A stretch of DNA of 64,000 nt, from assembly GCA_002278935.1 (NCBI GenBank), contig NCJL01000005.1, positions 124,001 through 188,000 of the forward strand, given 5' to 3'. The notes under the pieces are model-generated. The model did no database searches. It had not been told where the DNA came from and saw only the letters and a program-made list of their open reading frames with translations. Positions 39,811 through 49,002 of the stretch are shown here, piece after piece. Position numbers and translations under genes: made by a program. The stretch comes from Gallionellales bacterium 39-52-133 (GTDB taxonomy: Bacteria; Pseudomonadota; Gammaproteobacteria; Burkholderiales; Gallionellaceae). Each line of letters begins with the position of its first letter. Position 1 is the first letter of the stretch.

Positions 39811-41991
39811 ATGACAACTCAACGCGAAACCACCGAACTACAGCTGACCGGCATGACCTGTGTCGCCTGTGCCGCGCGCATAGAAAAAGTGCTCAACCGC
39901 CTGCCTGAAGTATCGGCAAGCGTAAATTTTGCCACTGAAAAAGCGCGTATTGAATTTGACCGGCAAAACACCGATCTGGCCGCGCTCATTGCCGCAGTGC
40001 AAAAAGCGGGATTCAACGCGCATCCGGTACGCGATTTTGAAGCAGAAAAACTGGAACGTGCAAAAGCATATCAACATGAACGCCTGCTGTTCAGTATTTC
40101 CCTGCTGTTGACTGCACCTCTTCTGGTGGAGATGGCATTCATGCTGCCCATCTGGAATACGCATAGCCACGGCCTGCTTCCGCTCTGGTTGCAGTGGCTG
40201 CTGGCGACACCGGTGCAATTCTGGATCGGCAAGCGCTTCTTTGTGGGTGCCTGGCATAGCCTGCGCGGCGGTGGCGCCAATATGGATGTACTGGTCGCGC
40301 TTGGCACCAGTGCCGCCTACTTTCTTAGTTGTGCAGTGTGGCTGCTTAATCTTGATCAGCCGGTTTATTTCGAGGCCAGTGCCACCATCATCACACTGGT
40401 TTTGCTTGGAAAACTGCTGGAGGCGCGCGCCAAAGGGCATGCTTCTGCTGCACTGGAAGCACTGATCAACCTGCAGCCCAAACTGGCCCATGTAGAACGT
40501 AATGGCAGCATGATAGATTTACCTGTAGCGGAAGTCAGTCTGGGCGATATATTCCTGGTGCGCCCGGGGGAAAGTGTGCCTGTCGACGGACTGGTTATAG
40601 AAGGAACCTCCAGCCTGGACGAGGCGATGCTCACCGGGGAAAGCATGCCCAGGGAAAAGCATGCAAATGATAAAGTCTATGCCGCCACCCTGAATCAGCA
40701 AGGACTGCTCAAATGCAGCGCCTCCGCGGTGGGCGCCCAAACCCAGCTGGCAGCCATCATCCGCCTGGTTGAACAGGCACAAGGCTCAAAAGCCCCGATA
40801 CAAAAACTCGCCGATAAAATCGCCAGCATTTTTGTACCGGTAGTGGTGGCGATTGCCGTGCTTACTTTCATCGTGTGGTGGTCGCTCGGCAGCGATTTTG
40901 CCACGGCACTGATCAATTCCGTGTCGGTGCTGGTTATCTCCTGTCCCTGCGCGCTAGGCCTGGCCACACCCACAGCGGTGGTGGTTGCCACCGGCCGCGC
41001 GGCCAGTGCGGGCATACTGGTCAAAAATGCCACCGCGCTGGAACACGCGCATAAACTTTCCGTGCTGATCGTGGATAAAACCGGCACGCTCACAGAGGGC
41101 ATACCCGTCGTTACAGATGTGCAGCCGGCTGCCGACTGCGATGCCACTCGCCTGCTGCAAATTGCCGCCAGCATGGCGCAAGGTTCAACTCACCCCTTAT
41201 CCCGCTCCCTGCTGGCTTATGCACAGACACAAAATATTGATCTGATTACAACCGGTGCATATAACGAACTTTCCGGCAGCGGCTTGTCGGCAGAGATCGC
41301 GGGAACAACTTATGTGCTGGGCTCTCCTGCTTATATCGCCAGCAAAAATATTACACTGGATGAGGCTGAAATACTGGCCTTGCAGCAACAGGGCAAAACG
41401 GTCATTGCCGTGGCTGGAGGTAATACTCTGCTGGGCTGCATTGCACTGGCCGATACGCTGCGCGACACCAGCGCCAGCGCAGTGGCACGGCTGAACAAAA
41501 TGGGTATACGCGTAGTCATGCTGAGCGGAGACAATAGCGCCACCGCACAAGCCATCGCGCAACAAGCCGGCATCGCCGAATTCCGCGCTGAGGTGTTGCC
41601 ACAGGACAAGGCGACCCATGTGCAATCGTTCAAGGCCGAGGGACTATTGGTTGGCATGGTAGGCGACGGCATCAACGATGCGCCTGCACTGGCCGCAGCC
41701 GATGTCAGCTTTGCGATGAAATCCGGCAGCGATATCGCCATAGAAACGGCCGACATCACCCTGATGCGCAACGATCTGATGAGTGTTGCCGATGCGATAG
41801 ATCTGTCACGTGTGGCGCTGGCAAAAATCCGCCAGAATCTGTTCTTTGCTTTTGTCTACAACATCCTCGGCATTCCGCTTGCCGCTCTGGGCATGCTGAA
41901 CCCGGTGATTGCCGGTGCGGCAATGGCAATGAGCTCAGTGTCCGTCGTCAGCAACGCACTGTTATTGAAACGGTGGAAACCCTATAAATAA
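39811..41991 (+). CDS. copA: Copper-exporting P1B-type ATPase
   Basis: A 726-residue Cu(I) pump. One N-terminal heavy-metal domain has GMTCVAC (Cys17, Cys20). Eight transmembrane helices are predicted. The transport motif CPC is at residues 378-380 in SCPCALGLATP, the phosphorylated Asp422 in DKTGTLTEG, the HP motif in STHPLS and the GDGINDAPAL hinge are intact. The C-terminal helix has MxxSS (AMSSVSVVSNALLLKRW), typical of copper pumps. copZ follows by 19 bp, giving a copper export operon. No CueR gene is adjacent. Confidence 0.96.
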   Translation: MTTQRETTELQLTGMTCVACAARIEKVLNRLPEVSASVNFATEKARIEFDRQNTDLAALIAAVQKAGFNAHPVRDFEAEKLERAKAYQHERLLFSISLLLTAPLLVEMAFMLPIWNTHSHGLLPLWLQWLLATPVQFWIGKRFFVGAWHSLRGGGANMDVLVALGTSAAYFLSCAVWLLNLDQPVYFEASATIITLVLLGKLLEARAKGHASAALEALINLQPKLAHVERNGSMIDLPVAEVSLGDIFLVRPGESVPVDGLVIEGTSSLDEAMLTGESMPREKHANDKVYAATLNQQGLLKCSASAVGAQTQLAAIIRLVEQAQGSKAPIQKLADKIASIFVPVVVAIAVLTFIVWWSLGSDFATALINSVSVLVISCPCALGLATPTAVVVATGRAASAGILVKNATALEHAHKLSVLIVDKTGTLTEGIPVVTDVQPAADCDATRLLQIAASMAQGSTHPLSRSLLAYAQTQNIDLITTGAYNELSGSGLSAEIAGTTYVLGSPAYIASKNITLDEAEILALQQQGKTVIAVAGGNTLLGCIALADTLRDTSASAVARLNKMGIRVVMLSGDNSATAQAIAQQAGIAEFRAEVLPQDKATHVQSFKAEGLLVGMVGDGINDAPALAAADVSFAMKSGSDIAIETADITLMRNDLMSVADAIDLSRVALAKIRQNLFFAFVYNILGIPLAALGMLNPVIAGAAMAMSSVSVVSNALLLKRWKPYK

Positions 41992-42010
41992 TGATGCTGG
42001 AGAAACATCA

Positions 42011-42217
42011 ATGGAAATTCTGACTCTCAATATTAAAGGTATGACCTGCGGTGGCTGCGTAAAAAGCGTTACCACTGTATTACAACAACTTCCGGGCGTA
42101 ACTGGTGTGGATGTATCCCTTGAGCAAAATAACGCTGCTATTAAATACGACCCATCAAAAGTTCAACCTGCACAATTCAAAGCCGCAATTGAAGATGCCG
42201 GCTTTGATGTCATTTGA
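42011..42217 (+). CDS. copZ: CopZ-like copper chaperone
   Basis: A 68-residue single heavy-metal-associated domain with the metal motif GMTCGGC (Cys13, Cys16). It likely hands Cu(I) to CopA, whose gene ends 19 bp upstream. GGAG is present about nine bases before the ATG. The length and fold match the CopZ/Atx1 family. Confidence 0.94.
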   Translation: MEILTLNIKGMTCGGCVKSVTTVLQQLPGVTGVDVSLEQNNAAIKYDPSKVQPAQFKAAIEDAGFDVI

Positions 42218-42272
42218 CCGCAGCGCTCACCACTCTGCCATCCGACAATATTAGCATATTCAAATATTTTAC

Positions 42273-42300
42273 TTGCATTCCCTTACTGATTGGCTATAAT
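42273..42300 (+). promoter_or_regulatory. Sigma70-type promoter of rhlE
   Basis: TTGCAT (42273-42278), a 16-bp spacer and a perfect TATAAT (42295-42300) sit just after copZ. Transcription would start near 42307, about 217 bases before the rhlE start codon. Confidence 0.7.
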
Positions 42301-42306
42301 GCGCGC

Positions 42307-42523
42307 CTCGCTGTGATGTATGCACAGCGCTGGTTCATCGTTTCCTGACCCCTCAGCGTCCCCGAATTAAAGTCTTTCAGACTTAAAATCATCCAGACGC
42401 GTCTTGCTTTACCGGTTAGCGACGATGTTTTTTGCGCCGGTAGAGGAAAAAATACCTCCTACTGAATTTTGATTGTGTGGCTTTTGCCGCGCATGCGCTA
42501 TTACTTATATGTAAGGAATAATC
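42307..42523 (+). other. Long structured 5' leader of rhlE
   Basis: About 217 nt of untranslated leader. It contains a perfect hairpin AAGTCTTTCAGACTT (around 42370-42384) and a second stem GTAGAGG ... CCTCCTAC (around 42442-42464) with an A-rich loop and one bulge. It ends with AAGGA seven bases before the TTG start. Long leaders are typical of cold-induced RNA helicase genes; here that is inference. No open frame of note is inside. Confidence 0.5.
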
Positions 42524-44188
42524 TTGTCTATCGAAATTGAAACTCAATCTGTTAACACAACAGCTGCACCTATCGAAGTTGCAACATTTGCCAGTCTTGG
42601 CCTGAACCCGGTTATTCTCAAAGCAATTGAAGAAGCCGGCTATACTTTCCCTACCCCGATTCAAGCAGAAGCTATCCCGGCCGTGATGGCTGGCCATGAT
42701 CTGATGGCTTCAGCCCAAACCGGAACCGGCAAAACTGCCGCGTTCATTTTGCCCGCACTGCATCGCATTGCCGAGCCTTCAGCTGTTCGCAGCAAGGGTC
42801 CCCGCGTATTGGTATTGACACCAACCCGCGAGCTTGCACAGCAGATTTCTGACGCTGCCACCAAATACGGCAAAAATATGCGCGTCAAAGTAGTGAGCAT
42901 TCTTGGCGGCATGCCTTATCCGCTGCAGAACAAATTGCTCTCCAGTCCTGTTGATATTCTGGTGGCAACACCGGGTCGTTTGATCGACCATATTGAGCGC
43001 GGTCGCATCGATTTTTCACGTCTTGAAATGCTGGTGATGGATGAAGCTGACCGCATGCTCGACATGGGCTTTATCGATGACGTTGAGCGCATTGCTGCTG
43101 CCACACCGGCTACTCGCCAGACTCTGCTGTTCTCCGCTACGCTGGACGGCGTGATTGGCAAGCTGGCAACGAAACTGCTCAAGACACCCAAGCGCATCAG
43201 CGTTGCTGCAGCCCAGGCGCGTCATGAAAATATCGACCAGCGTTTGATGTATGTGGACGACATGGCCCATAAAAATCGCCTGCTGGATCATATCCTGCGC
43301 GATACAGAACTGAATCAGGCTATCGTTTTCACCAACACCAAGCGCGATGCAGATTCGATCGCTGACAGCCTGTCAGCCCAGGGGCATGCCGCTTCCGCAC
43401 TGCATGGCGACATGAACCAGCGCGACCGCAATCGCACTCTGGTAAACATGCGCCGTGGTCAGGTGCGTGTACTGGTTGCTACCGATGTGGCCGCCCGTGG
43501 TATTGACGTTGCGGGTATCTCGCACGTGATCAACTTCGATCTTCCAAAATTTGCCGAAGATTATGTACACCGCATTGGCCGTACTGGCCGCGGTGGTGCT
43601 TCCGGCATCTCTGTATCGTTTGCTTCAAATCGCGACGCTCTGCATCTCAAAAAGATCGAGCAATACACAGGCCAGCGTATCGATGCGCACACCGTGGCTG
43701 GCATGGAACCAAAATTCAAGCCTCGCCCGGCCTCTCCCGGCGGCCGCAGCAACGGCGCACCACGTCACCACGCACCGGATAGCCGTCATGGCTTTTCGCG
43801 TGATGACCGCGGTGGTCAGGGCCAGCAACGTCGTGAAGGCCAGACACACAATCGTTTCGGTGCAAACACAGATACACGTTCCGGCAATGTAAATGGCAAT
43901 CGTGCCAGTACCGGTACAGGTGCTCCACGCGGCTATGGCGCCGGTAATGAAACTCGCAGCTTTGCTCCGCGTGAAGGCGCTGGCGCACCCCGTAGCAGCG
44001 CTCCGCGCGGCTTTGGTGGCGGCAATGAAACACGCAGCTTTGCACCCCGTGACGGCGCACCCCGTTCTGGTGCTCCTCGTTCGGGAGCCCCGCGCTCCAC
44101 CGGTCCTGGTGCAGGTGCCCAGCGCCGTCCTGCCAGCGGTTCTTCGCAAGGTGGTCGTGACGGCAACAGCAATGGTAACAAGTGGTAA
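42524..44188 (+). CDS. rhlE: DEAD-box RNA helicase RhlE-type
   Basis: A 554-residue DEAD-box helicase. Motif I AQTGTGKT is at residues 64-71, followed by PTRELAQQI, DEAD in VMDEADRMLDMGF, SAT and HRIGRTGRGG. After residue 400 comes a long basic, Gly/Arg/Pro-rich tail with two copies of a GNETRSFAPR unit, each followed by GAPRS-type repeats. Such tails bind RNA non-specifically. The start codon is TTG with AAGGA upstream and a 217-nt leader. The gene ends with a strong terminator. It fits RhlE, which helps ribosome assembly and cold adaptation; a cold-shock role is inference. Confidence 0.93.
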   Translation: MSIEIETQSVNTTAAPIEVATFASLGLNPVILKAIEEAGYTFPTPIQAEAIPAVMAGHDLMASAQTGTGKTAAFILPALHRIAEPSAVRSKGPRVLVLTPTRELAQQISDAATKYGKNMRVKVVSILGGMPYPLQNKLLSSPVDILVATPGRLIDHIERGRIDFSRLEMLVMDEADRMLDMGFIDDVERIAAATPATRQTLLFSATLDGVIGKLATKLLKTPKRISVAAAQARHENIDQRLMYVDDMAHKNRLLDHILRDTELNQAIVFTNTKRDADSIADSLSAQGHAASALHGDMNQRDRNRTLVNMRRGQVRVLVATDVAARGIDVAGISHVINFDLPKFAEDYVHRIGRTGRGGASGISVSFASNRDALHLKKIEQYTGQRIDAHTVAGMEPKFKPRPASPGGRSNGAPRHHAPDSRHGFSRDDRGGQGQQRREGQTHNRFGANTDTRSGNVNGNRASTGTGAPRGYGAGNETRSFAPREGAGAPRSSAPRGFGGGNETRSFAPRDGAPRSGAPRSGAPRSTGPGAGAQRRPASGSSQGGRDGNSNGNKW

Positions 44189-44242
44189 ATATTGAAACAG
44201 TTCATTCTCGCTGAAATAGCGGGTTTGTTCAGATCAAGCAAT

Positions 44243-44270
44243 AAAAAAGCACGCTTCCGCGTGCTTTTTT
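44243..44270. terminator. Bidirectional terminator between rhlE and pstS
   Basis: The hairpin AAAAAAGCACGC TTCC GCGTGCTTTTTT is perfectly symmetrical with A and T runs on both sides. It lies between two convergent genes and can end both transcripts. Confidence 0.9.
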
Positions 44271-44291
44271 ATTGCTACATTTGTATGCCGA

Positions 44292-45329
44292 TCAATTCCA
44301 TACGGATCTGCCCGACTTGTCCTTTACATTTTTCCATGATGCTCTTACTTGCACAGCAACTTGTTTGGGCAGCATGACAAAATCCAGATACATTGCCTGC
44401 AACTCACCCGTTCTATAGTTCCAGTCGATCAATTTAAGTATGCGTCGTGTTTGCTCAAAATCAGTAACTTCCTTGCGTAAGAGAATGAAAGTTGTCGCAG
44501 CAATTGGCCAGCTTGCCACACCTGGTGCATTAGTCAGTATCTGATAAAAGCCATTCTCCGTATCCCATCTGGCTCCGGCTGCCGCAGCCTCAGTACTGGC
44601 AGCATTGGGTACCACATAGTAGCCATCATGATTTTTGAGCTGGACATAATCAAGATTTTTTTCCATCGCATGGGCATAATCCACATATCCGATGGAACCT
44701 TCAGTTTCCTTTACCCTGGCCGCCACTCCGGCATTTCCTTTTGCTGCCCGCCCGACAGGCCAATTTACACTCAGGCCTTCGCCAAGGCTGTTTTGCCAGT
44801 CGCCGCTTACCTTGGATAAGTAATTCGTAAAATTGAAGGTTGTGCCGGACTTGTCTTCGCGGTATATCACGCTAATCGGCATCTTTGGCAAGCGCAATTT
44901 TGGATTCAGCCGTAGCAACGCAGGATCGTTCCAGCGGCGAATTTTTCCCATAAAAATTGCCGCCAGCGTTTCACCGTCCAGCTTGAGTTGAGCAATATGC
45001 ACGCCCGGCAGGTTAATCACCGGTGTGATAGCCCCCATCACCATCGGGAATTGTATCAATCCTTTTTGATTTAATTCATCCAGGGTCAAGGGCATGTCAG
45101 AGCCGCCAAAATCTACCGAACCTGCATCAATCCGTTTAATTCCCTCTCCCGATCCAACTGCAAGATATTCAACGTTGATACCCTTGTGCAGGGTATAGCT
45201 CACTGCCCATTTCTGGTAGAGCAACGCAGGAAAGGTGGCACCAGCACCATGAATGCTATTGGCGAACAAGGAAGGTGAAGCAGACAGCATACACAAAATA
45301 CTCAAACACCTGCCAAATGAAAAATCCAT
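44292..45329 (-). CDS. pstS: Phosphate ABC transporter substrate-binding protein PstS
   Basis: A 345-residue periplasmic phosphate-binding protein. An N-terminal signal peptide ends near SLFANS. The conserved phosphate-binding loops are IHGAGATFPALLYQKW, VGSGEGIKRI, DFGGSDMPLT and EDKSGTTFNFTNYLSK. No pstCAB or phoU lies in the window, so it is a stand-alone copy. Upstream is a Pho-box-like site and a -10 at standard spacing, which fits control by PhoB under phosphate limitation. Confidence 0.94.
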   Translation of the reverse strand: MDFSFGRCLSILCMLSASPSLFANSIHGAGATFPALLYQKWAVSYTLHKGINVEYLAVGSGEGIKRIDAGSVDFGGSDMPLTLDELNQKGLIQFPMVMGAITPVINLPGVHIAQLKLDGETLAAIFMGKIRRWNDPALLRLNPKLRLPKMPISVIYREDKSGTTFNFTNYLSKVSGDWQNSLGEGLSVNWPVGRAAKGNAGVAARVKETEGSIGYVDYAHAMEKNLDYVQLKNHDGYYVVPNAASTEAAAAGARWDTENGFYQILTNAPGVASWPIAATTFILLRKEVTDFEQTRRILKLIDWNYRTGELQAMYLDFVMLPKQVAVQVRASWKNVKDKSGRSVWN

Positions 45330-45394
45330 AGTCTCTCCAATAAGTTACTGTTTTCAGATGCCCCTGCACCCGCAGAAAACAGATTGATTTGATG

Positions 45395-45428
45395 ATTGTA
45401 TGAACTTATTGTGAAACATTTATGACAG
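45395..45428 (-). promoter_or_regulatory. Pho-box and -10 of pstS
   Basis: On the minus strand CTGTCAT-AAAT-GTTTCAC (45411-45428) has the PhoB layout of two 7-bp half-sites and a 4-bp A/T spacer; the first half is perfect and the second matches four of seven. TACAAT (45395-45400) follows after 10 bp, where the -10 of a PhoB-dependent promoter should be. Confidence 0.65.
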
Positions 45429-45442
45429 TGAGGGCTGGACAT

Positions 45443-45472
45443 AAAAAAAGGCACGTTATGTGCCCTTTTTGT
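45443..45472 (-). terminator. Terminator of the small lipoprotein gene
   Basis: GGCAC ATAAC GTGCC followed by TTTTTTT on the minus strand, about 55 bp downstream of the 43-residue lipoprotein's stop and upstream of the pstS Pho box. It isolates the two genes. Confidence 0.8.
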
Positions 45473-45523
45473 AATGCCTGATTTATTAGACGAATACTGT
45501 ACAGGTGCCCATTTACAATTTAT

Positions 45524-45655
45524 TTATCTATGGCTGATATCAAAAGCTTGCGTATCCTGACATTGCTGAAAAGCATTAAAACGATTGCAGCGGTTGGGTT
45601 GGGAAGAACATGCGCCCAACAGCATGATCACGCTCAAAATGGCTAAATATTTCAT
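45524..45655 (-). CDS. 43-residue lipoprotein
   Basis: A very small gene, easily missed. It begins MKYLAILSVIMLLGAC with a good lipobox (LLGAC, lipidated Cys16), leaving a 28-residue mature peptide with two more cysteines (Cys23, Cys32). A perfect AAGGAG lies nine bases before the ATG, and a terminator follows, so it looks like a genuine single-gene unit. It has the size of entericidin-like or other tiny lipoproteins, but I do not recognise a family. Confidence 0.7.
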   Translation of the reverse strand: MKYLAILSVIMLLGACSSQPNRCNRFNAFQQCQDTQAFDISHR

Positions 45656-45900
45656 AATTACGATCTCCTTGTATCCAAATTTTAAACTACTAATACATTC
45701 CAAGAAATTTTACTTGCGGTACGGTTTTCATTCTAGCGTGACCATGTTTGAACGGCAATGCATGACGAATTATCAAAAGTCACACCAGGCATAATTTAAC
45801 CTCAATACAGCCCGAAAAAACAGGTTTGCTGCACACCTTAAGGATGCAGCATAATGAGCATGTGTACTGATGTGAAATACAAGGCAATGAAAGGCCATTC
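45656..45900. other. Divergent intergenic region
   Basis: 245 bp between the small lipoprotein gene and the permease gene. Apart from the ribosome binding sites at both ends (AAGGAG for the lipoprotein, AAAGG for the permease) I see no gene or clear regulatory motif. Confidence 0.4.
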
Positions 45901-48417
45901 ATGAATAACATCAAACTTGCCATTTCCATGCTGGCGCGTGACTGGCGTGCCGGTGAGTGGCGTGTGCTGCTGATTGCACTGGTGCTGGCGGTGGGCAGCA
46001 TCAGCACGGTGGGTTTGTTTTCCGACCGCGTGCGCCAGGCCTTGCAGCAGGAAGCACACAGCCTGCTGGGTGCGGATTTGCGCATTAATTCAATACGCTC
46101 GGTGCCGCCAGCCTATCGCTCAGAAGCGCAAAATCGCGGGCTGCGCGTGGTAAGCACCGCCACCTTTCCCAGCATGGTGACCCATGACAGCGACAGTCTG
46201 CTCGGCGAAATTCAGGCGCTGGAAGACGGTTATCCCTTGCGCGGCAAAATCGAGATTACCGCTGCAGACGACAACGCTACGCTGAGCAATTTCGACAAAC
46301 CCGTGCAGGGCCATATCGCGCAAACGGTTCCTGCGCGCGGCACCGTTTGGGCCGATGAGCGGCTGATGCGGCGCATGGATGTGCAACTGGGCGACGAGCT
46401 CATTCTCGGCTCTTTGCGCTTGCGCCTGGCAGCGCGCGTGATTAAAGACGTGGATCAATCTGTCAGCTTTGCCAGTGTCGCGCCGCGCGTGCATCTCAAT
46501 ATGGCCGATCTGGCCGCTACCGGACTGGTTCAGGTGGGCAGCCGCATCAATTATCGCCTGCTGGTGGCGGGCGACAGCGAGAAAGTATTGCGCTACCGCG
46601 ACTGGGTGGCGGAACGAATCAAGCCAGGTGAAAAAATTGAAGACGTGCGCGATGCACGGCCGGAGATACGCCAGGCGATGGAGCGCGCGGAACATTTCCT
46701 CGGTCTTGCCGCGCTGATGGCCTTTGTACTGGCGGGAATTGCGATGGCGCTCGCCGCGCGCCAGTTTATTACGCGCCATCTCGATTCCTGCGCGGTGATG
46801 CGCTGTCTGGGTGCCACGCAAAATCAGGTGCTGCGCATATTCCTGTTTCAGTTTTTAATGCTAGGCGTTGCCGCCGTGCTGCTGGGCGGCCTGATAGGCT
46901 GGAGCGCGCAGGCTTCCCTGGTGCAGGCGGTTGAGGCCCTGCGCGAGGCCAGCCTGCCCGCGCCCGGCTGGCTGCCTTTGGTGCAGGCTGCCATCAGCGG
47001 TTTTGCCTTACTGCTGGGTTTCACTTTCCTGCCCTTGTGGCAACTGAAATCCGTTACGCCGCTGCGCGTGATCCGCCGCGAGCTGGGCGTTCCCTCTGCC
47101 AACACCGGCCTGATGTATGCCTCTGGCGCCGTGGTGCTGGGCCTGCTGTTCTTATGGCAGGCGGGTTCCATCAAACTTGGCCTGACGGTGCTGGCCGGCC
47201 TTGCCGCCGGCTTGTTGCTGTTCGGGCTGATCGCATGGTCCAGCCTGCGCCTGCTGGCCGCGCTGCCGATAGGCAAGCGCCATGTGTTCGCCAATCTGGC
47301 GCGCCACGGGCGCAGCAATGCGGTGCAAATTGTAGCGTTGAGCCTTGGCGGCATGAGTCTGCTGCTGCTGACACTGGTGCGCACCGAGCTGATGCAGAAC
47401 TGGCGCGAGCGCCTGCCGCCGGAAGCGCCCAATCGTTTTATTGTTAACGTGCAGCAGGACCAGCGCGAGCCGGTACAACAGTTTTTCAAACAGCAAGAAC
47501 TGGCCCCGCCCAGTCTGTTCCCGATGGTGCGCGGCCGCCTGATTGCGATTAACGAACGCAGCATCAAATCTGACGACTTTGCCGATTCGCGCGCGCGCGG
47601 CCTGGTGGAACGCGAGACCAATTTGTCCTGGTCGGCTGATGTGCCGGAGGGCAATCAAATGGTGCTGGGCAGATGGTGGCCGTCCGCCATCAAGCCGGGC
47701 GACGAACATGCTCGGGAAATTTCACTGGAAGAGGGCCTCGCCAGGACGCTAGGCATCTTTGTTGGCGACATGCTGACCTACGACATCGCCGGCAGTGAAT
47801 ATACCGCCAAGGTAGTGAATCTGCGCAAGGTGCGCTGGGACTCCATGCAGGTGAATTTCTTTGTAATCACCACCCCCGGTCAACTGGAAAACTACCCCAC
47901 CAGTTATCTCAGCAGCTTCTACCTGCCGCCCGACAAGGTACGTGCCGGCGATGCGTTGCTGAAAGCCTTCCCCAACCTGCTGGTGATCGATACCGAGGCC
48001 ATCATCACGCAGATGCGCCACATCATGGACCAGATCGCGCAAACGCTGGGGGCCGTATTCCTGTTCACCCTGCTAAGCGGCCTCGCGGTACTGTATGCCG
48101 CGCTGCTGGCGACGCAGGACGAGCGTATTTACCAGTCTGCGATACTGCGTACGCTGGGTGCCGACACGCACTATCTGCGCCGCCAGCACCTCAGCGAATT
48201 TGCGGTGCTGGGTGCCTTGAGCGGTTTGTTTGCGGCGGCCGGCTCGGCTGCGCTGGGCTGGGTGCTGGCGAAATTTGTACTGGAGATACCCTTCGCGCCA
48301 CCCGCCCTGCTATGGCTGACCGGCATCAGCGGAGGCATGCTGATCGTAATGCTCTCAGGCTGGCTGGTGACGCGCAAGGTTGTTAAACTGCCACCGTTGC
48401 AGGTGCTGGCGGCGTAA
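45901..48417 (+). CDS. FtsX-family ABC permease (YbbP-like)
   Basis: An 838-residue integral membrane protein with two FtsX-like permease regions and about ten helices, closest in layout to YbbP. It begins MNNIKLAISMLARDWRAGEW. The first half has a periplasmic MacB-core-like domain (residues 50-240) and then three helices; the second half repeats the plan (helices near the end include TLGAVFLFTLLSGLAVLYAA). YbbP proteins work with a YbbA-type ATPase usually encoded next door. None is adjacent here, so its partner is elsewhere. AAAGG precedes the ATG. Confidence 0.88.
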   Translation: MNNIKLAISMLARDWRAGEWRVLLIALVLAVGSISTVGLFSDRVRQALQQEAHSLLGADLRINSIRSVPPAYRSEAQNRGLRVVSTATFPSMVTHDSDSLLGEIQALEDGYPLRGKIEITAADDNATLSNFDKPVQGHIAQTVPARGTVWADERLMRRMDVQLGDELILGSLRLRLAARVIKDVDQSVSFASVAPRVHLNMADLAATGLVQVGSRINYRLLVAGDSEKVLRYRDWVAERIKPGEKIEDVRDARPEIRQAMERAEHFLGLAALMAFVLAGIAMALAARQFITRHLDSCAVMRCLGATQNQVLRIFLFQFLMLGVAAVLLGGLIGWSAQASLVQAVEALREASLPAPGWLPLVQAAISGFALLLGFTFLPLWQLKSVTPLRVIRRELGVPSANTGLMYASGAVVLGLLFLWQAGSIKLGLTVLAGLAAGLLLFGLIAWSSLRLLAALPIGKRHVFANLARHGRSNAVQIVALSLGGMSLLLLTLVRTELMQNWRERLPPEAPNRFIVNVQQDQREPVQQFFKQQELAPPSLFPMVRGRLIAINERSIKSDDFADSRARGLVERETNLSWSADVPEGNQMVLGRWWPSAIKPGDEHAREISLEEGLARTLGIFVGDMLTYDIAGSEYTAKVVNLRKVRWDSMQVNFFVITTPGQLENYPTSYLSSFYLPPDKVRAGDALLKAFPNLLVIDTEAIITQMRHIMDQIAQTLGAVFLFTLLSGLAVLYAALLATQDERIYQSAILRTLGADTHYLRRQHLSEFAVLGALSGLFAAAGSAALGWVLAKFVLEIPFAPPALLWLTGISGGMLIVMLSGWLVTRKVVKLPPLQVLAA

Positions 48418-48491
48418 AGTAAATACGCCACTATCAGACAACTTAAAAACTGCTAACATTCCTACTACTCTACAATTTTAAAAAAATCATT

Positions 48492-48836
48492 ATGCAAATC
48501 CACAACATTATTTTAGCTTCAATTTTTATAATTATCGTCGGCGGCTGCGAGCAAAAGCAGGCAGCTCAGACTGAAGCGCCAGCCGCAGCCGGGCAAAAAG
48601 TGCAGGCACCGTCCACGCAGGAAAAGGAAGTGAAAGTATCAGCCAAAGCGACACCGGCCAAGGTTGAGAGCAGCGAAAAAAAATCTCCGGCAGCGGTAAA
48701 ACAAACTACTGAACAGTCTCTGGCTGATATTTCCAGACATGGTCGCGAAGTGACCAAAACGCAGGAATCAAAAAGCAGAACCCGCGCACAAATAGCTGAA
48801 GATGAAATGCTGAAAGATCTGGAAAATTTCAAATAA
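48492..48836 (+). CDS. Small lysine-rich lipoprotein
   Basis: A 114-residue predicted lipoprotein. The hydrophobic signal ends in IVGGC (Cys19). The mature part is low in complexity, rich in Ala, Lys, Gln, Ser and Glu, and likely disordered or helical in the periplasm. It ends with a short helix (RTRAQIAEDEMLKDLENFK). No family is recognised. The ribosome binding site is poor. Confidence 0.6.
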   Translation: MQIHNIILASIFIIIVGGCEQKQAAQTEAPAAAGQKVQAPSTQEKEVKVSAKATPAKVESSEKKSPAAVKQTTEQSLADISRHGREVTKTQESKSRTRAQIAEDEMLKDLENFK

Positions 48837-48944
48837 GAATTGCTCAAACAGAACTGCATCGCTTAATGCGAGGTAATGTCCCGAGTTGAAAACCCATTAA
48901 ATCCGGACTGTTCTGATCACATATGTCCAATCAAGGATTAATTC

Positions 48945-48970
48945 GTAACATATTGATTTTATTGAATATA
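48945..48970 (-). promoter_or_regulatory. Extended IHF-consensus site, copy 5
   Basis: On the minus strand AATCAATATGTTA (48946-48958) fits WATCAANNNNTTR, preceded by ATATTCAATAA. It lies between two convergent genes, so it is not obviously a promoter element. Confidence 0.55.
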
Positions 48971-49002
48971 TTAATACGATCAACATGACGCGAGCCGCCG
49001 CA

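Noticed and set aside
43625..44149. Long open frames antisense to the rhlE tail
   Set aside because: They are threonine/arginine-rich shadows of the Gly/Arg-rich repeat tail of RhlE, caused by its biased codons.
45585..45794. 69-codon plus-strand frame over the small lipoprotein
   Set aside because: The minus-strand 43-codon gene has a ribosome binding site, lipobox and terminator, while this frame has none.
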